A stretch of DNA of 64,000 bases from Rohdeia sp041398665 (GTDB lineage Bacteria; Planctomycetota; UBA1135; GCA-002686595). A model generated the notes under the pieces. It was not told the DNA's origin and ran no database searches. It worked only from the letters and a program-made list of their open reading frames with translations. Position 1 is the first letter of the stretch. Each line of letters starts with the position of its first letter. The position numbers and the translations under genes are program-made. Positions 18,562 through 28,560 of the stretch are shown piece after piece. Location: NCBI GenBank assembly GCA_041398665.1, contig JAWKUH010000011.1, positions 93,337-157,336 of the forward strand. Reading direction: 5' to 3'.

Positions 18562-21500
18562 TCAGCCGAAGGGCTCGACGACCGCGTCGCGCGACACGCG
18601 CAGCGTCACGACCTGGAAGGGTCGCAGCGGCACGTGCGCGACGCCGTCCTCGAAGGTGACGCCGTCCTCGGGGCGCGGCCGCTCGAGCAGATCGACGGCG
18701 GCGACGTGCTCGGCTGGGAACGCGAAGCGCACACGCACCGCGCCGCGCGCACCGGCTCGCTCGACGAGGCGCACGAGCAGGGCGTCGCCGGACCAGCTCG
18801 GCGCGACCGCCGCGAGCTGCGCGAGGATCGGACCGCTGCCCTCCACCACCTCGACCCGGACCGGCGCGTAGCGGAGCGGACCTGGACCGCCGCGCCCCTC
18901 GGGCAGCGGCATGCACGTCCATCCGAGCGGCGCGACCTCCGCGAGCCGGAGCACGCCCGCGCGCCTCCAGTTCCCGTGGTGCGGCACGAGCGTGAAGCGC
19001 ACGCGGTGGCGCACGCCGCGTTCCGCCTCGGTGCGGTCCGCGCTCGCGTCGGGCCAACCCGTCGCGCGCAGCAGCGACACGCCGAGCTCGACACCGTCGT
19101 CCGTCGCGAGCACCGAGCCGCCGTACTTGCAGTCGTTGACGACGGCGAGGCCGAGACCGGGCTCGCTCGCGTCCTGGAACCTGTGGATCGGCGCCTCGAA
19201 CGCCGCGCGCTCCGTCGCGTCGTTGCGCGTCGCCGCGCGTTCGACGTGTCCGAACGGGACTTCGCACGTCGCCGTCCGCGCGCGCACGACGGTCGGGAAC
19301 AGCGCGCGCAGCCAGCGGCGCTCCTCGCGCCAGTCGATCGCGAGGTCGACGTGCACGTTCTCGCTGCCCGCCTCGCACCACACGCGCGTCGACACGGACG
19401 AACGTTCGCCGAGAGCGCGCTCCGACTCGAAGCCGGTCCGCGCCGGACCGAGGTCGAGCTCGCACCACTCGCCGCCCGTCGCGACGCGTTCCGCGCGCAG
19501 CAGCGCCTCGGCGTCGACGTTCCACGCCTCCCACTGGAGCGGCCGGTCGTCGAGGAGCACGAGCTCGCCGAGCGAACGACCGTCGGGGACGAGCTCGCGG
19601 CCGTCGAACTCGAGCGAACGCACGCCGCCCGCGGCGTCGAGCACGACGCGCGTCGCGCCGCGCGGCCCGCGCGCCTCGATCGCGGGCTCGCCCGTCGCGG
19701 CGAACGACGCCACGGGCCGCGGGTGCGGAACCGGATCGTCGCGGTCGACGACGACGAAGCCGAGCGGCGGCACGTCCTCGGCCCACGCGCCGTCCCTCGG
19801 CTCGCCGAACCAACCGCTGCGCGTCTCGCTCGAGAGGTTGATCGCCAGCGCGGGGCGCCGCAGCCCCTGCGTGTCGAGCACGCGCGCGATGCGCTCCGAC
19901 AGTCCGCGCGCGAGTCGCATCCAACCGGCGTCGAGCCGCTCGTACGCCGCGCGCGCCTCCGCCGCGACGTCGCTCGTGCACGAACCCGGCAGGACGTCGT
20001 GGAACTGGTGCAGCAGCACCGTCGCCCAGTCCGCGCGCAGGTTGCCGAGCAACCGCTCGCGCTCGTCGTCGGCGAGCCCGATCGGCCAGGTCGCGAGCGA
20101 CGCCTCGAGCCCGCGCAGCCACTGCTCGCTGCGCGCGTTGCCGCGCTTCAGCGCGGCCTGCGTCGTCAGCACGCCGCGGTGGTTCTCGAGGTACAGCTCG
20201 CCGTCCCACACGGGCAGCGGCTCGCCGCGCGCCTCGAGCAGCTCGGCCCGCGCCGCGAACGCGTCGCAGAACGCGCGCGCGCCGTCGAGCCGCGCGCGCG
20301 GCAGGCCCTCGCAGTCCGCCGCGAGCTCGGCGCGCAGCACCTGCGCCTCGGTCGGTCCGCCGCCGCCGTCGCCGTAGCCGAAGGGCTGGAGCCACATCCC
20401 GACGTCGACGCGGTCGTGCTTCGCGAGCACGCGCTCGCCGCGGCGCAGCTCGGCCGCCGTGTTCGTCGCGTTGTAGTCCTGTCCCGGCGTCACGTGCGCG
20501 AGCACGGTCGTCCCGTCGAGTCCGCGCCAGCGGAAGTGGCAGTGCGGGAAGTCCTCGCGCTCGCTCCACCACAGCTTGTTCGTGACGAACACGTCGAGGC
20601 CGGCGAGGCGCGCGAGCTGCGGCCAGCTCGCGGCGAAGCCGAACGTGTCGGGCAGCCACAGCATCCGGTTCGCGGACGCCGGACCGAAACGGTCGCGCTG
20701 CCAGAGCGTGCCGTAGGCGAGTTGCCGGCAGAGCGACTCGCCGCTCGGCATGTTGCCGTCGGGCTCGATCCAGGTCGCACCGAGCGGTTCGACGCTCCCG
20801 TCCGCGACGAGCGCCTCGACGCGCGCGAACAGCTGCGGCGCGTCCTGCTCCAGCCACGCGAGCTGTTGCGGTTGCGACGCGAGGAATCGCAGGTCGGGAC
20901 GCCGGTCGAGCAGCGCGACGGCGTTCGCGTAGGTGCGCACCGCCTTCTCGCGCGTCCGGTCGAACGTCCACAGCCAGGCCGTGTCGAGGTGGGCGTGCCC
21001 CACGGCGAAGCACGCCGTCGCCGACGGCGCCGTGCCGCGTTCGAGCGCCTCGCGCACGATCGCGAGCGCCGCCAGGGCGCCGTCCTCGGGCCGCGCCGGG
21101 TCGATCTGCGCGCGCGCGCGTTCGAGCGCGAGCCGCAGGCGGTTCGCGCGCGGGCTCGCGTCGCCGAGTTCCACGACGAGGTCGGCGGCGAGGCGGTAGG
21201 CCTCGACGAGTTCGAACAGCGTGTCGTCGACCTCGCACAGCTCGGCGCGCTCGAGCCGCCCCGGCTCGCTCTCCTTCCAACGCGCGTGCACCTCGGGCGG
21301 GTCCCACCAGAACGTGGCGACGCCGAGCGGGTGGTTGACGTGCGCCTCGACGAACAGCTCGACGCGCGTGCCCGCACCGCCGAGCGCGCCGAGGCGCACG
21401 AGGTCGCGGTTCGGGTCGAGGCCGTGCACCGGCACGCTGCCGCGCCACAACACGGCTTCGGTCGCGCACGAGAAGCGCAGCGCGACGGCTGCGTCGGCGA

Positions 21501-21750
21501 GCGACTCCGGCAACTCCGCGCGGAGTCGGAACCAGGCGGACGACCACACGGGTCCGAAGCGGTGGCCGAGTGCGACCTCTTCGAACGATCCCGCGCGCTC
21601 CGCGGCGAGCGCCTCGGCGAGGCTCGCGCGATCCGTGCAGGGCCAGATCGCGACGTCGAGGGGCGTGCGCGAGCGGTGCACCGCGGGCTCGAGCACCTGA
21701 TCCACGAACACGCGCGCGCGCAGCCTCGTCCTCTCCGCGTCGGTCACCAT
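18562..21750 (-). CDS. Alpha-mannosidase, glycoside hydrolase family 38
   Basis: 1062 residues. GH38 signatures: zinc-site GHAHLDTAW (His252, Asp256) and the nucleophile Asp368 in MLWLPDTFGF. The segments EPDGNMPSGESLCRQL and NKLWWSEREDFPH-x-FRWRG are also typical. The N-terminal region is the beta domain found in the bacterial long form, and the C-terminal half has the usual beta-sandwich domains. It removes alpha-linked mannose from glycans. No signal peptide follows the chosen ATG, so the enzyme is probably cytoplasmic and acts on imported oligosaccharides. The ATG at 21750 is preferred over upstream in-frame starts because a GATACT hexamer lies 7 nt upstream and the family alignment begins just after it. 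Probably linked in function to the mannan/N-glycan genes at 25.4-34.7 kb. Confidence 0.92.
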   Translation of the reverse strand: MVTDAERTRLRARVFVDQVLEPAVHRSRTPLDVAIWPCTDRASLAEALAAERAGSFEEVALGHRFGPVWSSAWFRLRAELPESLADAAVALRFSCATEAVLWRGSVPVHGLDPNRDLVRLGALGGAGTRVELFVEAHVNHPLGVATFWWDPPEVHARWKESEPGRLERAELCEVDDTLFELVEAYRLAADLVVELGDASPRANRLRLALERARAQIDPARPEDGALAALAIVREALERGTAPSATACFAVGHAHLDTAWLWTFDRTREKAVRTYANAVALLDRRPDLRFLASQPQQLAWLEQDAPQLFARVEALVADGSVEPLGATWIEPDGNMPSGESLCRQLAYGTLWQRDRFGPASANRMLWLPDTFGFAASWPQLARLAGLDVFVTNKLWWSEREDFPHCHFRWRGLDGTTVLAHVTPGQDYNATNTAAELRRGERVLAKHDRVDVGMWLQPFGYGDGGGGPTEAQVLRAELAADCEGLPRARLDGARAFCDAFAARAELLEARGEPLPVWDGELYLENHRGVLTTQAALKRGNARSEQWLRGLEASLATWPIGLADDERERLLGNLRADWATVLLHQFHDVLPGSCTSDVAAEARAAYERLDAGWMRLARGLSERIARVLDTQGLRRPALAINLSSETRSGWFGEPRDGAWAEDVPPLGFVVVDRDDPVPHPRPVASFAATGEPAIEARGPRGATRVVLDAAGGVRSLEFDGRELVPDGRSLGELVLLDDRPLQWEAWNVDAEALLRAERVATGGEWCELDLGPARTGFESERALGERSSVSTRVWCEAGSENVHVDLAIDWREERRWLRALFPTVVRARTATCEVPFGHVERAATRNDATERAAFEAPIHRFQDASEPGLGLAVVNDCKYGGSVLATDDGVELGVSLLRATGWPDASADRTEAERGVRHRVRFTLVPHHGNWRRAGVLRLAEVAPLGWTCMPLPEGRGGPGPLRYAPVRVEVVEGSGPILAQLAAVAPSWSGDALLVRLVERAGARGAVRVRFAFPAEHVAAVDLLERPRPEDGVTFEDGVAHVPLRPFQVVTLRVSRDAVVEPFG

Positions 21751-21757
21751 CGCGGGG

Positions 21758-21763
21758 AGTATC
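21758..21763 (-). promoter_or_regulatory. Candidate -10 element (GATACT) for the alpha-mannosidase gene
   Basis: GATACT lies 7 nt before the ATG at 21750, a variant of the TANNNT elements seen at the same distance before other starts in this window. Confidence 0.3.
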
Positions 21764-21954
21764 GCGGTTCCGGTCGCGGCGCGCGCGCGGAACCGTGGGT
21801 CACTCTCGAAGCGAGTTCCGCAGCGGGGCCCGCCCGTGGTCCGAGCGACGGCGCGCGGACCGGTCCGGGGCGAGAGGGGATGGGAAGTGGATTCGGAGTC
21901 GTGGGCGTGCGGTCGAGGCGTGGCGCGGCCTCCGGCCGCGCGACCCGCGCGGAT

Positions 21955-22165
21955 CGAAACACACGAAGAACGCGAAGAACCGGAAGACGCCGCCTTCGGC
22001 GGCGGACCACCTGGAAGGACGCAGGGACCCGTGAGGCGCGAAGCGCCGCGAATCCCTGCGTCCCGCACCGCCAGCGGCGCCTTCGTGCTCTTCGTGTCCT
22101 TCCTGTCGTTCCCTTCGTGTCAGGCTCTGCGTGGCCTTCGGCGCCGAGGCGCCGGCCTGGCCCCT
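21955..22165 (+). repeat. Fold-back intergenic repeat, family E1, copy A
   Basis: Begins with ACACGAAGAACGCGAAGAAC, then GGCGGCGGACCAC and a dyad built on GCAGGGACCC / ATCCCTGCGTCC, and closes with CTTCGTGCTCTTCGTGTCC and CCCTTCGTGT. The outer arms pair with each other, so the unit can form one long imperfect hairpin. A TTCGGCGCCGA-type short palindrome follows. It closely resembles 53938-54140 in the same orientation and 41890-42093 in reverse. It occupies most of the 498-nt gap between the divergent alpha-mannosidase and O-antigen-ligase genes. The rest of the gap shows nothing recognisable except a hairpin GCGCGGCC/GGCCGCGC just before the unit. Confidence 0.75.
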
Positions 22166-22233
22166 CGCGCCCGACCGGGTGTCCCGTCCGGGCCTCACCG
22201 CTCCGGCCAGGGGCGGCTTCGACCGGGTTCGTC

Positions 22234-22239
22234 TACCCT
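22234..22239 (+). promoter_or_regulatory. Candidate -10 element (TACCCT) for the O-antigen-ligase-like gene
   Basis: TACCCT ends 9 nt before the ATG at 22249. The same hexamer with the same 9-nt spacing precedes the helicase gene at 59280. Confidence 0.4.
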
Positions 22240-22248
22240 CGTCCTCGG

Positions 22249-25200
22249 ATGGAACCGACCGACCCGCCCTCCCGCGGTGCGACCGCGAGCCGCGTCACCG
22301 GCGCGATCCTCGCCCTCCTCGTCGCCGGGGTCGTGCTCTTCTGGGCCTGGTCGATCGTCGACCCGTGGATCGCCACGGGTCGCTTCGCGTCGGCCGACTC
22401 GTGGACGTCCGGCTGGCCGCTCGCGGTCGTGCTCGCGACCCTCGGCGGCGCGATCGTCGGCGCGATCCGACGCGAGCCGTGGCCCGTCCTCGCGGCCTGC
22501 GTCGTCGTCGGTGCGCTCCTCGGATGCGTCGCGGCGGAACTGCCGCACTTCGCGAGCAACGCCCAGCTCGGCGACGGACCCTTCCTCCTGCCCTACTACG
22601 GCGCGCTGATCGTCGGTGCGGCGCTGTACGTCGGAGCCGGTCCGCGTTCGCACCCTCCCCCCCAGCGCGTCCTCGTCGGGGCGCTGGTCGTCGGCGCCGC
22701 GAACACGCGCCTGTTCTCGCGCGAACTCCTGACGCCCGTCGCGCTGCTCGTGTGCACGGCGGCGCTCGCGCTCGCCGTCGCGCGCAACCCGCGGCGCCCC
22801 TTCGACGCGTTCGGCGCGGACCGCGGGGCGCGCACCGTCTGGTTCGCGCTCTGGGGTCTCGTCGCCTGGGTGTTCGTCGCCGCGCTCCTCGGCGACAGCG
22901 TCACGACGGGCTTCGCCAACTGGCACACGCTCGTCGCCTGCGCGCTCCTCGCGCAGGCCTTCGCCGTCGGGCTCGACCGCGACGGCGTGCGGCGCACGCT
23001 GTTCGCCTCCGCGATCCTGGTCGCGGTCGGCGTCGGGATGGCGGCTTCGTCGCTCCTCGACACCGCGGCGGTCGAGGGCTGGGCGCGCACGCTCGCCACG
23101 CGCTTCCGACTGATCGACGCGCACCCCAACCAGATCGGACCGTTCTTCGGGGGCGGTGCAGTGCTGTGCGCGACGCTGGCCGCCCTGCGCGGCGGCCGCT
23201 TCGCCCTCGTCCGCCGCGTCGCGCTACTCGTCGTCGCCGTGGCGAGTCTGTACGTCGTCCACCTCACGGGGTCGCGCGCGACCTACCTCGGCGTCGCCGT
23301 CGGACTCGCGATCGCGGCGAGCGCCCTGTGGCTCCCCGTACCGCGTCGGCCGCGCGTGCCCTACCTCGTCGGCGCGGGCCTGCTGGCGCTCGCCGTCGCG
23401 CTGTGGTTCACACCGCTCGCGGACCCCGTGCGCGCGAAGCTCGACCAGCTCGCGTTCCAGCCGAACTCCGCGATCGGACAGCGCTACCACTACTGGCGCA
23501 TGGCCGGCTCGTGCGCTCTCGACCATCCCTGGTTCGGCGCTGGGCCCGGCCAGCCCTACGTGCACGCGCAGTACGCGCAGCCCAGCTACTACGACGGCAC
23601 GCGTCAGAACTTCCACGCACACAACGTGCTGTTCCACGTCGCGGAGGGCTCTGGCATCGTCTCGCTGCTCCTCTTCCTCGGCGTCGTGCTCGGGACGGTC
23701 GAGCTCCTGCGCCGAGCACTCGTCCGACTCCCGCGCGGCGAGCGCGCGCTGGCGGCCGCACCGCTCGCGGCGACTTTCGGGATGCTCGCGAGCAACATGC
23801 TCGACCTCGGCATGGTGCAGCCGCTGTACCTCCCGCTGCACCTGTTCGTCGCGCTGGGCACGGGCGCGGCGCTCGCGCGTTCCGCCGACGGCGCGTCGGG
23901 CGCGAAGGCGGGTGACTCGGACGCCGTGCGCGGCCTGCGCCCGCTCGGCGCCGCCTTCGTGGGCGCGTGCGTCGTCGCGCTCGGCGCGCTCCCGCTCGTC
24001 GCCGACGTGTTGATCGTCGGCGGGCGACTGCTCGCGTTCACGACGACGGAGCCGACGCCGGCGCGCTCGAACGCAAGAGCGAGCGCGCGCTCGACATGCT
24101 CGTGCTCGGCCGCACGCTCTTCCCCCCGCACCGGCACGCCTACGAGTTCGAACGCGGTGTGCAGGAGAAGCTCGGCAGCGGCGACGGCCAGGTGCTCGAC
24201 ATCCTGCGCGCCACGGCCGAGCGCTCGCCCGGCAACGCGCCGCCGTGGTTCGAGTACGCGCTCGTCGCTCTTCCGCGCGCGGGTTCAGGGCGCGCGCGAG
24301 GCGCTCGACCGCGTGCTCCGTCTCGATCCGCGCGGACCGCTCGCGGGCGAGGCCAAGATGCTCACGTCCTGGCTCGACCTCCGCGCGGGCGACCTCGAGG
24401 GCCGCGCGCGAGTCGTTGCGACGCGCTCGTCAGTCAGTCGACGAAGTGGGACGTGATCCCGCACGAGGTGAAGCGCGCGCCGACGCAGCGCTCCCGACGG
24501 GGAAGTCTCCGTCGTCCTGCGGCGCGTCCCCCACCCCGACGCGCCCGAGCTCTCGCTCGACGACGCTCGAACGCGTCGGTCGGGAAGCCGTCGAGATGGC
24601 GGCCGAGGACGAGGTCGGCGCGCGGCGCCTCTTGCTCCCCGTCTACACGATCTACACGGAGCTCGACCGACCGGAGCGCGCGCTGCACTGGATCCAGAGC
24701 GTCCGCGAGGAGGCGGGCGGCGCGATGCCCTCCATGGCGAAGCTCGAGTGGATCCTGCTCCAGAAGCTCGGTCGCCCCGACGAGGCCGAGGCGCTGGTCG
24801 CGACGCTCGACCCGGTGCCGCGCGCAATCCTCGAGGACGAGCTCCTCACGGCGCGACTCCAGTACGGCCGCGACGCGATCGATCGGTTCGACGCGAAGGA
24901 GGTCGACCGCTTCGTCGCTGCGTTCGACGACGACGACCTGTTCACGTACGTCGGGATCGGTACGGGACGCCTCGAGGTCGCGGTGCAGGTCTACGCGCGG
25001 CTCGGCGAGTGGGACTCCGCGGTTCGCACCGCGAAGCGCCTGCTCCGCGAGTTCGACGACAACCTCGATCGGCGCGCGACGATCGACCGCGTGCTGATGC
25101 AGCACCTCGGGGCGGTGAACGCTCCGATCGAGGCGGTTCTCGACTTCACGGAGTACGCGCTCCCCGACCTCAACCTCCAGGTTCGGCGCCGGGACGACGG

Positions 25201-25357
25201 CGTCGCGACGATCGAGGCCGTGGCGCGCTACGTCGTCCAGCACGGCGGCAAGGACGGAGCTGCGATCCGCGCCACGGTGCGGCGGTACCTCGCCGGCGAG
25301 GGCGCGGCGGGCGACGCGATCGTCGCGCGCGTCGAGGAACTCCTCGCGGGACGCTGA
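22249..25357 (+). CDS. O-antigen ligase/polymerase-like membrane protein with TPR-like C-terminal part, frameshifted in the middle
   Basis: The first about 605 residues are one frame with about a dozen hydrophobic helices and the Wzy_C signature HLTGSRATYLGVAVGL. The loop DHPWFGAGPGQPYVHAQY and NFHAHNVLFHVAEGSGIVSL are typical of O-antigen ligase (WaaL/Wzy) family proteins, which join or polymerise glycans on the periplasmic face. After FTTTEP near 24060 the frame changes repeatedly until about 24570. ERALDMLVLGRTLFPPHRHA, EALDRVLRLDPRGPLAGEAK and VSQSTKWDVIPHEVKRA can be read in different frames. From about 24590 one frame continues to the TGA at 25355-25357 with helical, TPR-like sequence. 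Combined length about 1035 residues. The alternative is two genes. The continuing helical repeats favour one. Confidence 0.7.
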
Positions 25358-25388
25358 ATCCTCGGGGAGCGCAGCGCGCGCCCCCCGC

Positions 25389-25394
25389 TATCGT
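25389..25394 (+). promoter_or_regulatory. Candidate -10 element (TATCGT) for the sugar-import operon
   Basis: TATCGT ends 6 nt before the GTG start at 25401, so the transcript would begin at or within a base or two of the start codon. It would drive the ABC transporter/glycosidase operon. Confidence 0.45.
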
Positions 25395-25400
25395 GCTCCT

Positions 25401-26777
25401 GTGCCCGACGGACCGCACGCACGACCCACGCTCGGCCCCACGCGTCGCGCCCTCGCGATCGGGGGCGCCGCCGCCGCGCTCGGCTACGCGATCTTCCCTC
25501 CGTCGCCGCGCTGGCGACGCGACGTTCCGACGGGTCGCGTCGCCCTGCGCTACTGGGAGAAGTGGGCGAGCCACGAGGGCGACGCGATCCAGTCCGTCGT
25601 CGATCGCTTCAACGCTTCGCAGGACCGCATCTTCGTCGTGCGCGTCCCGGTACCGGAGACGTTCACGAAGGCGATGGTCGCGATCGGCGGCGGCGATCCG
25701 CCCGACCTCGTGGGGCTCTTCAGCTACAACGTGCCGTACTTCGCGGAGAGCGGTGCGCTGATCCCGCTCGACGAGTTGCCCGAGCCGCGCCGCCCCGTCC
25801 GAGAGGAGGCCTATCCGCGGGCGATCTGGGAACTCCTCACGCACGGCGGACGACCGTGGGTCGGCGTCAACACCTGCTACACCCTCGCGCTCTACGCCAA
25901 CCGCGCGCACCTGCGCGAGGCCGGGCTCGACGACGGGAACCTGCCGCGCACGCTCGACGAACTCGACGCGGCCGCCGTGCGACTCGACGTCCGCGACACG
26001 GGCGGCAGGATCGCGCGCGCGGGTTTCCTCCAGGCGGTCCCGAGCTGGTGGCCCTACCTCTGGCCGATCGCGACGGGCGGCCGCCTCTTCGACGACGCGG
26101 CGCATCGCGTCACGTGTGACGAGGAGCGCTCGGTCGCGGCCTTCCGCTGGGTCTCGGCGACCGCCGAACGACTGGGTCGCGCCGACTCGCTCGGCTTCGC
26201 GAAGTCGTTCGAGCGTTCCTACCTCTCGCGCACCGACCCCTTCCTCTCGGGCCGCGTGTCGATGATCGTCCAGGGTCCGTGGATGGCGAACTTCGCGCGT
26301 CGGTTCGCGCCCGGTCTGGACTTCGCGGCGGCGCCGATGCCGGTCGCGGCCGACGTGCTCGATCCGCAGAGCCCGCGCGGCCTGCTCGAGGCCGACGTCA
26401 TCGGGATCCCGCGCGGCTGCCCGCACCCCGAGGAGGCGCTCGAGTTCCTGGCGTTCACGCAGCGCCCCGACGTGCAGGCCGACCTGTGTTCGCAGCACTG
26501 CAAGCCGTCGCCGATGAACGAGGTGCCCGAGGGCTTCCGCGAGAACCACCCCAACCCGTTCGTCGCGGTGCACGAGGCGATCGTGCGCAGTCCGAACGCG
26601 ACGGTCCTCCCGCGCCACCGCGCCTGGAAGGCCTACTCCGACACGATCGTTCCGGCCTTCGACCGCATCTGGGGCGGCGCCGACCCGAAGAGCGAGTTGG
26701 AGGCGGTCGCGCGCCGCGCGCAGGCCGAGGTCGACCGTGCGGACGCCGCGCGTCGCGCCCGGGAGGAGCGGGCGTGA
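25401..26777 (+). CDS. Sugar ABC transporter substrate-binding protein
   Basis: 458 residues from GTG. The N-terminus carries TRRALAIGGAAAALGYAIF, a Tat-like or ordinary signal/anchor. The mature part matches family 1 sugar-binding proteins: YWEKWASHEGDAIQSVVDRF, NVPYFAESGALIPLDEL, GRVSMIVQGPWMANF and PRGCPHPEEALEFLAFTQRP. It captures an oligosaccharide, probably a mannose-containing glycan given the neighbours, and delivers it to the two permeases encoded next. Its stop overlaps the GTG of the next gene by four bases. No ATP-binding subunit is encoded in the window, so a shared MsmK-like ATPase elsewhere is likely. Confidence 0.9.
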   Translation: MPDGPHARPTLGPTRRALAIGGAAAALGYAIFPPSPRWRRDVPTGRVALRYWEKWASHEGDAIQSVVDRFNASQDRIFVVRVPVPETFTKAMVAIGGGDPPDLVGLFSYNVPYFAESGALIPLDELPEPRRPVREEAYPRAIWELLTHGGRPWVGVNTCYTLALYANRAHLREAGLDDGNLPRTLDELDAAAVRLDVRDTGGRIARAGFLQAVPSWWPYLWPIATGGRLFDDAAHRVTCDEERSVAAFRWVSATAERLGRADSLGFAKSFERSYLSRTDPFLSGRVSMIVQGPWMANFARRFAPGLDFAAAPMPVAADVLDPQSPRGLLEADVIGIPRGCPHPEEALEFLAFTQRPDVQADLCSQHCKPSPMNEVPEGFRENHPNPFVAVHEAIVRSPNATVLPRHRAWKAYSDTIVPAFDRIWGGADPKSELEAVARRAQAEVDRADAARRAREERA

Positions 26778-27655
26778 GGCGCGACGGTGCACGGGTCGGG
26801 CTGCTCTTCACGGCGCCCTTCTGGATCGGCTTCGCGCTGTTCACGGCGGTTCCCGTCGGGCTCTCGCTGTACTACGGCACGACCGACTACGACCTCGTCG
26901 AGGCGCCGCTGCCGATCGGGCTCGCGAACTTCGGCGAGATGGCCGGCGACGCCGTCTTCTGGACCGCGCTGCGCAACACGCTCGTCTTCGCCGCGTGCTC
27001 GGTCGCGCTCAACACGGTCGTCGCGCTCGCGCTCGCCCTCCTGCTCGAGCAGCGGCTGCGCGGGCGCGAGTTCGTGCGCGCGCTCGTCTTCGCACCGACG
27101 CTGGTGCCGATCAGCGCGGTCGCCGTGGGCTGGTTGTGGTTGTTCCACCGCGACGAGGGGCTGATCAACGCCGGTCTCCGGATCGTCGGCGTGCAGGGCC
27201 CGGACTGGCTCGGCGACGCGCGCTGGGCGCTGTGGTCGCTCGTCGGGATGAGCGCGTGGGTCGTCGGAGCCCAGGTCCTCGTCTACACGGCTGCACTGCG
27301 CGACGTCCCGCGCTCGCTCGTCGAGGCCGCGGCGATCGACGGCGCGAACGCGCGTCAACGCCTGCTGCGCGTCGTGCTGCCCCAGATCTCGCCGGCCGTC
27401 GCGTTCAACGTCCTCGTCTCGATCATCTGGGCGCTGCAGGTCTTCGCGCTGCCGCTCATCATGACGCGCGGCGGACCGCAGAACACGACGCTCGTGTACT
27501 CGATGTACGTGTGGCAGAACGCGTTCCAGTACGGGCGCATGGGCTACGCGTCGGCGCTCGCCTGGGTGCAGTTCGCCGTGACGTGCGCCCTCACCGCCGC
27601 GGCGGTCGCCCTCGCACGGAAGCGCGTGTACGCGCGGGGAGCGACGGCGCGATGA
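26774..27655 (+). CDS. Sugar ABC transporter permease, MalF-type
   Basis: 293 residues, GTG start overlapping the previous stop (GTGA). Six hydrophobic segments, with the first at GLLFTAPFWIGFALFTAVPV. The EAA loop that contacts the ATPase reads VEAAAIDGANARQRLLRVVL. A typical inner-membrane subunit of carbohydrate importers (binding-protein-dependent family). Its stop overlaps the ATG of the second permease. Confidence 0.92.
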   Translation: MRRDGARVGLLFTAPFWIGFALFTAVPVGLSLYYGTTDYDLVEAPLPIGLANFGEMAGDAVFWTALRNTLVFAACSVALNTVVALALALLLEQRLRGREFVRALVFAPTLVPISAVAVGWLWLFHRDEGLINAGLRIVGVQGPDWLGDARWALWSLVGMSAWVVGAQVLVYTAALRDVPRSLVEAAAIDGANARQRLLRVVLPQISPAVAFNVLVSIIWALQVFALPLIMTRGGPQNTTLVYSMYVWQNAFQYGRMGYASALAWVQFAVTCALTAAAVALARKRVYARGATAR

Positions 27656-28560
27656 GGTGGAGCGCGCGCACGGTCCTCTACGTCCTGCTCGCCGTGGTGG
27701 CGTGCGCCTGGGCCACACCGTTCCTGTGGATGGTCTCGACGTCGCTCACGCCCGACGTCCCGGTGGCGAACTCGGCCTCGGACGGAGCCGGGAGCGCCGA
27801 CCTCTCGCGCGGCGTCGAGTTCCTGCCCGACCTCGGCGCCGACGGCCCGCTCGACTACGCCGCGCGCCTCGCCGACCAGGCCCGGACGAACTACGGCGCG
27901 GTCCTCGCGAGCGACTCCGCCGACTTCCCGCGCTACTACCGCAACTCGCTCGTCGTCGCGTTCCTCTCGGCGGGCCTCATGACGCTGTCCAGCGCCGTCG
28001 TCGCGTACGGCTTCGCGCGTGTCACGTGGCGCGGTCGCGACGCGGCCTTCGCCGTCGTGCTCGGCACGATGATGGTGCCGTTCACCGTGCTGATGGCGCC
28101 GCAGTACCTGCTGTTCGAGCGCCTCGGCCTCATCGGCGGACTCCTGCCCCTGTGGCTGCCGAGCGCGTTCGGCGGCGCGTTCAGCATCTTCCTGCTGCGC
28201 CAGTTCTTCCTGGGGCTGCCGCGCGCGCTCGACGAGGCGGCGCTCGTCGACGGGTGCGGTCACCTCGGTATCTTCGCCCGCGTGATCCTGCCCAACTCCG
28301 TCCCCGCACTCGCCGCCGTGTTCCTCCTGCAGTTCGTCGCCGCCTGGAACGACTTCGTCGGTCCGCTCGTGTTCCTGAACCACCAGGAGGACTACACGCT
28401 CGCGCTCGGTCTGCAGATGTACCAGAGCCAGAACAGCGGGACGCAGTGGAACCTGCTCATGGCCGCCGTGATCCTCACGATCCTCCCCGTGCTCCTCGTC
28501 TTCGCACTGTTCCAGCGCGCGTTCACCGAGTCCGTGACCACGAGGGGCGTCAAGGGATGA
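27652..28560 (+). CDS. Sugar ABC transporter permease, MalG-type
   Basis: 302 residues, ATG overlapping the previous stop (ATGA). It has the MalG-type N-terminal helix, a long periplasmic loop (about residues 35-100, longer than usual and Asp/Ala-rich), five more helices and the EAA loop DEAALVDGCGHLGIFARVIL. The segment QFVAAWNDFVGPLVFL is typical of the family. It pairs with the MalF-type subunit. Its stop overlaps the start of the M28 peptidase gene. Confidence 0.92.
   Translation: MRWSARTVLYVLLAVVACAWATPFLWMVSTSLTPDVPVANSASDGAGSADLSRGVEFLPDLGADGPLDYAARLADQARTNYGAVLASDSADFPRYYRNSLVVAFLSAGLMTLSSAVVAYGFARVTWRGRDAAFAVVLGTMMVPFTVLMAPQYLLFERLGLIGGLLPLWLPSAFGGAFSIFLLRQFFLGLPRALDEAALVDGCGHLGIFARVILPNSVPALAAVFLLQFVAAWNDFVGPLVFLNHQEDYTLALGLQMYQSQNSGTQWNLLMAAVILTILPVLLVFALFQRAFTESVTTRGVKG

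Noticed and set aside
21951..22260. Short open frames inside the E1 repeat regions
   Set aside because: They are Arg/Pro/Ala-rich, differ between copies and follow from the palindromic GC-rich sequence.
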